A stretch of DNA of 8,349 nucleotides from Zeimonas sp035303885 (GTDB lineage: Bacteria > Pseudomonadota > Gammaproteobacteria > Burkholderiales > Burkholderiaceae_E). The stretch spans positions 1 through 8,349 of the forward strand of contig DATGRE010000174.1 in NCBI GenBank assembly GCA_035303885.1, in the 5' to 3' direction. The position numbers were made by a program, and so were the translations under genes. Within the stretch, counting starts at the first letter, position 1, and every line of letters starts with the position of its first letter. This document shows, one piece after another, positions 1 through 5,747 of the stretch. The notes under the pieces are model-generated. The model saw nothing but the letters and a program-made list of their open reading frames with translations, did no database searches and was not told the origin of the DNA.

Positions 1-1014
1 CTCCTTTCTCGGTGTCGACGCGGGAGGCGACGAGTCTAGTAGCCCTATCGATCGCTGGGAACGCCTGAAATCCGAGCGCTGCGTTCCCTTTTTTCGAACG
101 GTCCGCCGCGCCGGCGCATGATCCGCCGCCATCATCGAGCGCAGGCACTCCGCCGCGGTCTGCGCAGCCGCGGAGAGCGTGCGCGAAGCGCTCGCCACCA
201 GCGTCACCCGCGTTGCGCTGAGCAGCGGCTCGTCGAGCGGCACGGCGACGAGCCGACCGTCGGCCACCTCGGCGCGCACCGAGTCGAGCGGCAGGAACGT
301 GACGCGGTCGCTCCCGAGCACGAGCCGCCAGGCGAAGGCGAGCGTGTTCGTCTCTACGACGGTGCGCAGCTCGAGCCGATGCATCGCCCGTACGCGGTCG
401 ACCAGCTGCCGGATGCCGAAGGAGCGGTTCGGGAGCACGATCGGGTAGGCGGCGACGTCGGCGAGCACGCATCTGCGCCGCCCCGCGAGCGGATGATCGG
501 GGCGCACCACGGCGCACAGCGGCTGCTCCATGAGCGCGAGCTCGAGCAGGTCGCGCCGGGGCGAGCCGCCGAACACGATGCCGAGATCGACCTGGTGCTC
601 GGCGACCGCCTCGGCCACCGCGTGCGAGCCGAAGGCCGAGACCGTCAGCGCGAGCCCCGGGTGCTCGTGCAGGAAACGCTCGACGAACGCCGGCATCAGC
701 CCGGAGAGCAGGCCCTCGACACAGGCGATGTCGACGTGCCCGCGATGCAGGACCTCGTATTCGTGGATCTGCGCGCGCAGCGCGTCCAGGCGTGCGCGCG
801 TGTCGTCGGCGAACTCGAGCAGCAGGCGCCCCGCCGCGGTGGGCGCCATCCCGCGCGCCCGGCGCTCGAACAGCTGCACGCCCAGCTCGGCCTCGAGTGC
901 CGCGATCTGTCGGCTCACCGCGCTCTGCGCGACGAACAGCCGCTCGGCCGCGCGCCGCAGCGAGCCCTGTCGAGCGACCTCGCGGAAGTACCTTAGACTC
1001 GCCGTCTCGATCAA
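1..1014 (-). CDS. LysR-type transcriptional regulator, 3' end not reached in window
   Basis: DNA-binding regulator that probably controls the divergent aldehyde dehydrogenase. Read on the minus strand from a TTG at 1014 it begins MIETASLRYFREVARQGSL. Residues 1-60 form the LysR winged helix-turn-helix (AAERLFVAQSAVSRQIAALE, then LGVQLFERR and PTAAG). Residues about 90-295 are the effector-binding domain, with VDLGIVFG, a DHPLAG segment and VTFLPLDSV. TTG is chosen because AGGGGAGG lies about 8 nt upstream and the protein then starts just before the first helix; no ATG or GTG gives a better start. Family members are usually near 300 residues, but this frame stays open for 338 codons to the window edge. 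The tail after about residue 296 is basic, proline- and serine-rich and has no family resemblance I can see. The stop may lie outside the window, or have been lost or shifted. The identity is firm; the effector and the C-terminus are unknown. Confidence 0.88.
   Translation of the reverse strand, partial: MIETASLRYFREVARQGSLRRAAERLFVAQSAVSRQIAALEAELGVQLFERRARGMAPTAAGRLLLEFADDTRARLDALRAQIHEYEVLHRGHVDIACVEGLLSGLMPAFVERFLHEHPGLALTVSAFGSHAVAEAVAEHQVDLGIVFGGSPRRDLLELALMEQPLCAVVRPDHPLAGRRRCVLADVAAYPIVLPNRSFGIRQLVDRVRAMHRLELRTVVETNTLAFAWRLVLGSDRVTFLPLDSVRAEVADGRLVAVPLDEPLLSATRVTLVASASRTLSAAAQTAAECLRSMMAADHAPARRTVRKKGTQRSDFRRSQRSIGLLDSSPPASTPRKE
57..94 (+). terminator. Candidate rho-independent terminator reading rightwards
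   Basis: GGGAACGC (57-64) pairs perfectly with GCGTTCCC (81-88) around a 16-nt loop and is followed at once by six T (89-94). This is the classic order for a plus-strand intrinsic terminator, so a plus-strand gene may end at or left of the window edge. The minus strand has no T run after the stem, so it is not an evident LysR terminator, although the hairpin lies within the LysR open frame. The long loop and the lack of a visible upstream gene lower confidence. Confidence 0.45.
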
Positions 1015-1048
1015 ACCGTCGCCCTCCCCTGCGAGGCCGCATGGTACC

Positions 1049-1065
1049 GATCGGAACGCGCGATC
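1049..1065. promoter_or_regulatory. Candidate LysR-family binding site (ATC-N9-GAT, T-N11-A)
   Basis: GATC (1049-1052) and GATC (1062-1065) form a dyad around nine bases, giving ATC-N9-GAT. This satisfies the T-N11-A rule of LysR-type regulators and matches the NodD-box arrangement. It lies 34 bp upstream of the regulator's TTG and about 100 bp upstream of the aldehyde dehydrogenase ATG, where a recognition site for autorepression and divergent activation is expected. GATC is a short palindrome, so chance occurrence is possible. Confidence 0.45.
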
Positions 1066-1096
1066 CGCGCGTCGCGCCGAAGCGGCGCGGAAACGT

Positions 1097-1112
1097 CGTG
1101 CACCCATGCACG
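1097..1112. promoter_or_regulatory. Inverted repeat CGTGCA-N4-TGCACG, possible second operator half
   Basis: A perfect 6-bp dyad (1097-1102 and 1107-1112) is separated by CCCA and centred about 63 bp upstream of the aldehyde dehydrogenase start. LysR-type systems often have a weaker activation site between the recognition site and the target promoter, which this could be. Its internal T-to-A spacing is N10, not N11, so the fit is imperfect. It could instead bind another regulator or be chance. Confidence 0.25.
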
Positions 1113-1167
1113 CGAAGCCGATCGTGCGCCCGACGCGCGCGAAGCCGAACGAACCCACGAGACGAAC

Positions 1168-2625
1168 ATGCAAAACGCAGAAGCCATCCTCTCCCCGTAC
1201 GATGGATCCGTCGTCGGACACATGCCCGTATGCGGCGAAGCCGAGATCGAAGCGGCGATCGCCCGCGCGCAGCGCGCTTTCGCCACGCTGAAGCGCCTGC
1301 CGCGCTTCGCACGCGCCGACGTGCTCGACCGCGCGTCGATGCTGGTGCGCCAGCGCCGCGACGAGTTCGCCCGGCTGATCGCCGCCGAAGCCGGCAAGCC
1401 GCTGTACGACGCGCGCGGCGAGGTCTCGCGCGCGACCTTCAACCTGGCGAACGCCGCCGCCGAGGCGCGCCGCTTCGGCGGCGAGGAAGTGCCGCTCGAC
1501 ATGGACGCCGGCGTCTTCGAGTACCAGACCACCGACGCGAGCGGTCGCGCGCTGTCGCTCGACACGCTCGACGTCGACGCGCTGGCGAAGATCCGCCGCC
1601 GCATCGGAATCGCCCGGCGCTATCCGATCGGCCTCGTGCTCGCGATCGCGCCGTTCAACTTCCCGCTGAACCTCGTGCTGCACAAGGTGGCGCCCGCGCT
1701 CGCCGTCGGCAACGCCGTCGTGCTCAAGCCCGCGCCGCAGACGCCGCTCACCGCCCGCCTGCTGCAGGAGGTGTTCGCCGAAGCCGGGCTGCCGGAAGGC
1801 GCGCTCGAGGTCTGCCACTGCCCGGTGCCGCTCGCCGAGAAGATGGTGCGCGACGAACGCTTCGCGATGGTCAGCTTCACCGGTAGCGCGAAGGTCGGCT
1901 GGCACATCAAGGACATCGCCGGGCGCAAGAAGGTCGCGCTCGAGCTCGGCGGCAACGGCGCGGTGATCGTCGCCGAGGACGCCGATCTCGACTACGCGGC
2001 GGCGCGCTGCGTTCGCGGCGGCGTCGTCTACGGCGGGCAGTACTGCATCGGCGTGCAGCGCATCCTCGTCCAGCGAAGCGTCGAGCAGGCCTTCACCGAG
2101 AAGCTGCTGGCGAAGGTCGAGGCGTGCCGCGTCGGCAATCCGCTCGAGGAAGGCATCGACGTCGGGCCGGTGATCGACGAGAACGCGGCGATCCGCATCC
2201 AGTCGTGGGTCGACGAGGCCGTCGCGCAGGGCGCGCGGGTGCTCGCCGGCGGCCGACGCGAACGCGCGGTGGTGCAGCCCACGGTGCTCACCGGCACGCG
2301 GCGCGGGATGAAGGTCGAGGACGAGGAGATCTTCGGACCGGTGCTCACGGTCAACGCCTACGACGATTTCGACGACGCGGTGGCCCGCGCGGCCGATTCA
2401 CGCTACGGACTGCAGGGCGGAATCTTCACGCAGGACCTGCGCCGCGCGTTCCGCGCGATCGACGAATGGGAAGTGGGCGGCCTGATGATCAACGACGTGC
2501 CGATCTACCGGATCGACAACATGCCGTTCGGCGGCTGGAAGGAATCGGGCTTCGGACGCGAGGGCACGCGCTACGCGATGGAGGAGATGAGCGAGATCCG
2601 GCACCTGGTGATCAATTACGGGTGA
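1168..2625 (+). CDS. NAD(P)-dependent aldehyde dehydrogenase
   Basis: Cytosolic 485-residue enzyme of the aldehyde dehydrogenase superfamily, oxidising an aldehyde to its acid with NAD(P)+. The Rossmann core shows APFNFPLNL (catalytic Asn164), VVLKPAP (Lys187) and FTGSAKVG (237-244). The general base is Glu259 in LELGG, the nucleophile Cys293 in GGQYCIGVQR, the cofactor-ribose Glu387 in EEIFGP, and the C-terminal signature is NMPFGGWKESGFG (451-463). The PFNFPLNL and CIGVQRI forms resemble the subgroup holding phosphonoacetaldehyde, sulfoacetaldehyde and y4uC-type dehydrogenases, but the substrate cannot be read from sequence. Residues about 112-148 seem longer than usual by roughly 20 residues. 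The ATG at 1168 gives a normal N-terminus (ILSPYDGSVVG); the ribosome site is weak (GAGACGAAC). It is transcribed divergently from the LysR gene across 153 bp, so it is probably the regulator's target. No other pathway gene is adjacent. Confidence 0.93.
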   Translation: MQNAEAILSPYDGSVVGHMPVCGEAEIEAAIARAQRAFATLKRLPRFARADVLDRASMLVRQRRDEFARLIAAEAGKPLYDARGEVSRATFNLANAAAEARRFGGEEVPLDMDAGVFEYQTTDASGRALSLDTLDVDALAKIRRRIGIARRYPIGLVLAIAPFNFPLNLVLHKVAPALAVGNAVVLKPAPQTPLTARLLQEVFAEAGLPEGALEVCHCPVPLAEKMVRDERFAMVSFTGSAKVGWHIKDIAGRKKVALELGGNGAVIVAEDADLDYAAARCVRGGVVYGGQYCIGVQRILVQRSVEQAFTEKLLAKVEACRVGNPLEEGIDVGPVIDENAAIRIQSWVDEAVAQGARVLAGGRRERAVVQPTVLTGTRRGMKVEDEEIFGPVLTVNAYDDFDDAVARAADSRYGLQGGIFTQDLRRAFRAIDEWEVGGLMINDVPIYRIDNMPFGGWKESGFGREGTRYAMEEMSEIRHLVINYG

Positions 2626-2637
2626 CGGGGGAGCGGC

Positions 2638-2663
2638 CGCTGCCCGCCTCCGCTGCCCGCCTC
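2638..2663. repeat. 13-bp perfect tandem duplication
   Basis: CGCTGCCCGCCTC occurs twice head to tail (2638-2650, 2651-2663), starting 12 bp after the aldehyde dehydrogenase stop and followed by another CGC. It is probably a replication-slippage product. Confidence 0.8.
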
Positions 2664-2679
2664 CGCCGGTAGTCCGCTG

Positions 2680-2728
2680 GAACGCTTCTGTTTCGAGCGT
2701 TCTCGCCGATGCAACCGGCTCCATCGGC
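2680..2728. other. Two consecutive hairpins downstream of aldehyde dehydrogenase
   Basis: GAACGCT (2680-2686) pairs with AGCGTTC (2696-2702), and GCCGATG (2705-2711) pairs with CATCGGC (2722-2728). Neither stem is followed by a T run, so they are not standard intrinsic terminators. They could stabilise or help end the aldehyde dehydrogenase transcript. A weaker third stem (CGCTC/GAGCG) follows just downstream. Confidence 0.35.
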
Positions 2729-2787
2729 CACAACGCTCGTTTCCGGAGCGCAGCCGAAAACACGATCGGTGGCGGGTGGCGACCTCC

Positions 2788-2895
2788 GTCAGGCGGGTCG
2801 CCGCGGTGCGGCGGGTCGCCCGCGTCCGGCCTGCCGCACGCGTCCAGCGCGTCGGTTCCTTGCCGCGCATCGCTTCCCTGCGGCGCATCGCCTTC
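2788..2895. repeat. Degenerate 18-bp tandem array, six units
   Basis: Six consecutive 18-bp units start at 2788, 2806, 2824, 2842, 2860 and 2878. The first two are nearly identical (shared core GGCGGGTCGCC) and the last two resemble each other (shared core GCGCATCGC). In one plus frame they would read as hexapeptides such as VRRVAA, VRRVAR, LPRIAS and LRRIAF. The array lies upstream of the signal peptide of the Sel1 protein, so I regard it as non-coding. Confidence 0.6.
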
Positions 2896-2922
2896 CTCCC
2901 TCTCCCCTCGTTCCGTCCCCGT

Positions 2923-2934
2923 CATATCGATATG
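2923..2934. promoter_or_regulatory. 12-bp perfect palindrome CATATCGATATG
   Basis: A self-complementary, AT-rich 12-mer in very GC-rich surroundings, about 127 bp upstream of the Sel1 gene start and just after a pyrimidine-rich tract. It could be an operator for a dimeric regulator or part of an easily melted promoter. No gene nearby identifies a binding protein. Confidence 0.3.
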
Positions 2935-3060
2935 CCGCGACGGCGATTCGAGTGCGTCGACGGATGCGCTTCGCGCAGACTGACGCCGAATGGACGGCGC
3001 GAGCGCCGCAACCCTTTGCGGGCGCGTCGTCTCCTTTCGCGCAGACAAGAGCAGCCCGAG

Positions 3061-3699
3061 ATGAAGCGCTTGCAGATCGCCGTCGCCCTGTTCGTCCTGA
3101 CGCTGTCCGCCGCTCACGCCCAGGTTCCGATGCAGCACTGGCAGGGCATGGCGATCAGCGCCATCACTTCCGCCGAGAAAGGCACGGTGCGCGACATGGT
3201 GCGCGCCGGCCACTACTACCGCACGGGATTCGGCGTGCACCGCGACTGGACGCAGGCGGTGCGCTGGTACCGGCGGGCCGCGCAGATGGGCGACGCGAAC
3301 GCCGCGTACTGGGCCGGGAAGCTCTACCTCGAATCCCAGCGCTACGACGAAGCGCGCCAGTGGTTCGCGCGCGCGGTCGGCATGAGCCTCGAGCAGGTGC
3401 AGGCGAGCTGGGAGCTCGGGCAGCTGTATCTGCGCGGGCTGGGTGTCGAACCGGACCGGGACCGCGCAGCAGCGCACTTCTTCAACGCCGCGGCGTTCGG
3501 CCACGCGCCGGCGCAATACGAGCTGGCGCAGCTGATGCTCGAGAAGGGGAACGCCGAATCCGCCGCGCACTGGCTGTGGCACGCGGCCGAGCAACGTCAC
3601 GAAGCGGCAGCGCAACGCGTGCAGGCGTGCGCGCTGCCCGTGTTCGACGAGAATGCCGTGCCGAAGCTCGCGGAGTGCCTGGCCGGGCGGCACGGCTGA
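3061..3699 (+). CDS. Secreted Sel1-repeat (TPR-like) protein
   Basis: 212-residue protein predicted to be exported. MKRLQIAVALFVLTLSAAHA is a typical signal peptide: two basic residues, a hydrophobic core and AHA before a Gln at 21. The mature part is a string of about four Sel1-like helical pairs: roughly 43-78 (AGHYYRTGFGV ... AVRWYRRAAQMGD), 79-112 (AAYWAGKLYLE ... ARQWFARAV), 113-148 (LGQLYLRGLGVE ... FFNAAAFGHAP) and 149-180 (YELAQLMLEKGN ... WLWHAAEQ). Such repeats are protein-interaction scaffolds, so a periplasmic adaptor role is likely; no catalytic motif is visible. Two cysteines near the end (190, 206) could form a disulfide. The ATG at 3061 is preferred over a GTG at 2776 because it places the signal peptide at the N-terminus; the ribosome site is weak (AAGAGCAG). 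It stands alone with wide gaps on both sides, and its partner is unknown. Confidence 0.85.
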   Translation: MKRLQIAVALFVLTLSAAHAQVPMQHWQGMAISAITSAEKGTVRDMVRAGHYYRTGFGVHRDWTQAVRWYRRAAQMGDANAAYWAGKLYLESQRYDEARQWFARAVGMSLEQVQASWELGQLYLRGLGVEPDRDRAAAHFFNAAAFGHAPAQYELAQLMLEKGNAESAAHWLWHAAEQRHEAAAQRVQACALPVFDENAVPKLAECLAGRHG

Positions 3700-3729
3700 A
3701 AGCGCGTCTTCACTGCGCTTGGCGAACAC

Positions 3730-3769
3730 GGCCGAACGGCTCGTTCGCGACCTGCGCGATCGTTCGGCC
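3730..3769. other. Long hairpin 30 bp after the Sel1 gene
   Basis: GGCCGAACG (3730-3738) pairs with CGTTCGGCC (3761-3769), and a second stem TCGCG/CGCGA nests inside around ACCTG, giving 14 base pairs with one asymmetric internal loop. There is no T run beyond it, so it is not a clear intrinsic terminator. It may protect the Sel1 mRNA 3' end, or be a REP-like element linked to the transposase downstream. Confidence 0.5.
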
Positions 3770-3981
3770 CCGGTAACGCGCGCCGCCGCCGTCGACTCCG
3801 AAGGTGCATCGGGTCGACGAAGATCGAGGACGACATCGCCTCGTTGCCGCCATGCTGCGTCACGTCGACGCGAATGAACCGCCGACCTTGCCTCGAGCTC
3901 GTCGTCCGAAGGCGCGCCGGCACCATGCGCAAGAGATCGGGACGAAACGAAGGCACGACGGGGGGACGGCTGCTGGCGATT

Positions 3982-4005
3982 CGTCGTTCCGCATCCGGAA
4001 CGACG
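3982..4005. other. Perfect 10-bp-stem hairpin upstream of the transposase
   Basis: CGTCGTTCCG (3982-3991) and CGGAACGACG (3996-4005) form a perfect stem closed by the tetraloop CATC, about 140 bp before the transposase start. RAYT enzymes recognise hairpins flanking their genes, so this is a candidate substrate. Its sequence differs from the palindromes downstream of the gene. Confidence 0.55.
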
Positions 4006-4144
4006 TGGCGTTCGACGCACGGCCGATGCGTCCTCCATCTCCCGCCGAAGGGCCGAGACCGAAGAAACGGCCGTGTAGATCGGCCGCAATGCCTCGTCCT
4101 TTCGCATCGATGTCGCCGCCTCGCACGTCGTCCATGCTGCGGCG

Positions 4145-5179
4145 ATGGCCGACCGCCCATTGCTGCACCTCGTCGCGCGCGCTGCAGCGGGAGCGCGTCC
4201 CTTCCGGCATCGCCAGGCGTGCGCCGAGCTCTGGAACCGCGTGGTCCGCAACTTCGACGTCGTCGCCTTCGCGCTCATGCCGGACCACGTCCATCTGCTC
4301 GCGAGGATCGAGCAAGAGTCGGCGATGCGCAGGTTCGGGCACGTCCTATCGGCATTCCGCATACAGATGCAGGCGAGAGCGGATCCGGATCTGCACTTCG
4401 ACTGGGAACGCCTTCCGTCGCCGGAGAAGGTGCAGCGCGACCGAAGGCACATCGCGCGGACCATTCGATACATCCACCTGAACCCCTGCCGCGACGCGCT
4501 CTGCAGCGACCCCCTGGAATGGGAGTGGAGCACGCACCGCGACTGGGTCGGCGGCGTCGCTCGACCCTGCGTCGACCGGGCGCGATGGGCATCGGCGATG
4601 GGCAAGCGCCTGCCGTCGTGCATCGCCTGGCTGCACGAATACGTGTCGTCGGACGTCTCGGTGCCTCGCGCCCGCCCGTTGGCGGATCCCGAGCCCTTCC
4701 TTCGACCTGGCGTGAAAGACGCTGCGATCGATGCGCTGCTGTGGTCGGTCCCCCGCGCACTGCGCAGCCATCGCGTCCTGCCGCACGAATTCACCCTCGC
4801 CGAACGACGCCTCTTCCTGCTCTCGGCCGCGCGGTGGACCCGCTACTCGGGCGCCGAACTCGCTCGGCATCTCGGATGCCATGCGACGAGCGCGCAGCGC
4901 ACGATCCGGCGACAGCGCCAGGAAGACGCTTCGGGTAAGGAGGAGGATCGCACTCCGCGAGACGCCGATGGCCCTGTGCGAGCCAGGTACCGCGTAAGGA
5001 ACGGAAGCGGCAACGTCGATCGACCGACGCTCGCCTCCGATGCGAACCGCGGGGACACCGTGGGCAGTCGGCAACGACGAGACGTGCTCTCGGCAAGCGA
5101 GCTGCATGCGATCGCGCTGTTGCGGGCGGATCGGCGTTTGAGCACGGAGGTGGCTCCTGGTGCAGGACCGGGTGGATAA
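4145..5179 (+). CDS. REP-associated tyrosine transposase (Y1/HUH, RAYT-like) with C-terminal extension
   Basis: Single-strand DNA transposase of the IS200/IS605-like Y1 superfamily, 344 residues. The HUH pair is His48 and His50 in LMPDHVHLLA, and the nucleophile is probably Tyr109 in RYIHLNPCR. Other family marks are FGHVLSAFR (64-72) and the WEWSTHRD segment (126-133). These enzymes nick and rejoin DNA hairpins at a 5' phosphotyrosine. The N-terminus MADRPLLHLVARA looks complete, but no good ribosome site precedes the ATG and no other start codon exists upstream in frame. After the catalytic domain comes a region (about 186-258) whose TLAERRLFLLSAARW and YSGAELARHLGC parts look like a helix-turn-helix, resembling the DnaA-C-like domains found in some members. 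The last 85 or so residues are polar, low-complexity sequence of unknown role. Palindromes on both sides fit a RAYT locus. The catalytic assignment is strong; the RAYT sub-class and activity are inferred. Confidence 0.85.
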   Translation: MADRPLLHLVARAAAGARPFRHRQACAELWNRVVRNFDVVAFALMPDHVHLLARIEQESAMRRFGHVLSAFRIQMQARADPDLHFDWERLPSPEKVQRDRRHIARTIRYIHLNPCRDALCSDPLEWEWSTHRDWVGGVARPCVDRARWASAMGKRLPSCIAWLHEYVSSDVSVPRARPLADPEPFLRPGVKDAAIDALLWSVPRALRSHRVLPHEFTLAERRLFLLSAARWTRYSGAELARHLGCHATSAQRTIRRQRQEDASGKEEDRTPRDADGPVRARYRVRNGSGNVDRPTLASDANRGDTVGSRQRRDVLSASELHAIALLRADRRLSTEVAPGAGPGG

Positions 5180-5268
5180 GGCGGGCGTCGGGTGGGGGGC
5201 GCCGAGGTGCCGGGGGCGCCGCTCCGGGGCGCCGAAGGCGCCGCCCCGGCGCGCGGAGCGCCAGCAGA

Positions 5269-5377
5269 CCGGCAGCTCCACCGCACCTGCGCCGGATTTG
5301 CTGCGAAACGCTGCGTTTCTACGTGCGAAACAATCGTCGGGAAGAAAAATGCAGCTTTTCACAGCACTTTGGGCTCG
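5269..5377. repeat. Palindromic repeat module, copy 1 (degenerate)
   Basis: The module starts with CCGGCAGCTCC (5269-5279) and ends CTTTGGGCTCG (5367-5377). In the middle, a 20-nt arm at 5299-5318 (TGCTGCGAAACGC...) faces an arm at 5347-5366 (AAATGCAGC...) across a 28-nt loop. The arms match at 17 of 20 positions, one of the three differences still allowing G-U pairing. Arm length, loop length and flanks are the same as in copy 2, so both derive from one element. This copy appears older or decayed. It is a candidate non-autonomous element of the adjacent transposase. Confidence 0.75.
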
Positions 5378-5416
5378 AAGCCGGCGCGCAACTGCGGGCT
5401 GGAAGCCGGCGCGCAA
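5371..5416. repeat. 25-bp-period tandem repeat overlapping module copy 1
   Basis: Two 21-bp segments (5371-5391 and 5396-5416) begin GGGCT, share GAAGCCGGCGCGCAA and differ at one base. They are separated by CTGC, giving a 25-bp period. The first segment overlaps the end of the palindromic module, so the duplication arose at the module boundary. Confidence 0.75.
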
Positions 5417-5541
5417 GAGCGCCTGCGTGCCGAGCGCGCTACGCCGGAGCGCCCGAGCGCCGCTGCGCCGCTGCCCCGGAGCCCCCCAGCGCGCTGCCCT
5501 GGAGCGCCGGGGGCACCCCCGGAGCGCTTGGGCGTACCAAG

Positions 5542-5652
5542 CCGGCAGCTCCGCTGCACCTCTGCGCAGGATTTGCTGCGAAACGCTGCATTTCTGCGTC
5601 CGCAACGAGCATCGCGGCGCAAAATGCAGCGTTTCGCAGCACTTTGGGCTCG
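5542..5652. repeat. Palindromic repeat module, copy 2 (perfect arms)
   Basis: Same organisation as copy 1: CCGGCAGCTCC at 5542-5552 and CTTTGGGCTCG at 5642-5652. The 20-nt arms at 5574-5593 and 5622-5641 are exact reverse complements across a 28-nt loop. Inside the loop TGCG (5595-5598) pairs with CGCA (5618-5621) and CCGC (5600-5603) with GCGG (5614-5617), leaving only single-base bulges at 5594 and 5599. The whole 68 nt therefore folds into a hairpin of 28 pairs with a 10-nt apical loop. The perfect arms suggest recent spread or retained structure. Confidence 0.8.
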
Positions 5653-5747
5653 CGGTTGCACGCCGGGGGCGCGTCGACCGATGCACAGGAGCGCGTTGTG
5701 CGGCAAATGAACGCTAGTGCTCGGCCCCTAGGCGCCCCCTCGGCCCC

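Larger units (their letters stand above)
2626..3060. other. Repeat-rich non-coding gap between aldehyde dehydrogenase and Sel1 gene
   Basis: No gene is supported here. Long open frames cross it on both strands, but their products are arginine/alanine/proline-rich low-complexity sequence. It holds, in order, a 13-bp tandem duplication (2638-2663), two 7-bp-stem hairpins (2680-2702 and 2705-2728), a six-unit degenerate 18-bp tandem array (2788-2895), a pyrimidine-rich tract (about 2891-2920) and a 12-bp AT-rich palindrome (2923-2934). The last 125 bases should contain the Sel1 gene's promoter, but I see no convincing -35/-10 pair. Confidence 0.6.
3700..4144. other. Non-coding gap with hairpins between Sel1 gene and transposase
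   Basis: No gene is supported. The open frames here are arginine-rich shadows with no recognisable motif. The gap contains two strong hairpins (3730-3769 and 3982-4005) and a weaker 7-bp dyad built on GTCGAC (3790-3819). The transposase frame opens after a TAG at 4076-4078, with no ATG, GTG or TTG before 4145. No promoter stands out. Confidence 0.6.

Noticed and set aside
89..95. Programmed -1 frameshift at A-AAA-AAG in the LysR gene
   Set aside because: The heptamer is in the right phase, but it lies past the conserved domains, the -1 frame also runs open to the edge, and no stimulatory element can be assigned.
118..996. Plus-strand frame of 292 codons over the regulator
   Set aside because: It is the complement of the LysR frame in the same codon phase; its product has no recognisable domain.
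2776..3060. N-terminal extension of the Sel1 protein from a GTG at 2776
   Set aside because: It would bury the signal peptide 95 residues inside the protein and consists of the degenerate 18-bp array plus arginine-rich sequence.
2398..4794. Minus-strand open frame of 798 codons
   Set aside because: It runs antisense to three better-supported genes, is rich in Arg/Ala/Ser/Pro and shows no family motif. It is a by-product of high GC.
5269..5652. CRISPR-like repeat-spacer arrangement
   Set aside because: There are only two copies, the units are about 110 bp, the gap is too long for a spacer and no cas gene is present.
5160..5717. Plus-strand open frames covering both palindromic modules as possible repeat proteins
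   Set aside because: The two repeat copies fall in different frames, and the frames stay open on both strands, so nothing shows coding selection.
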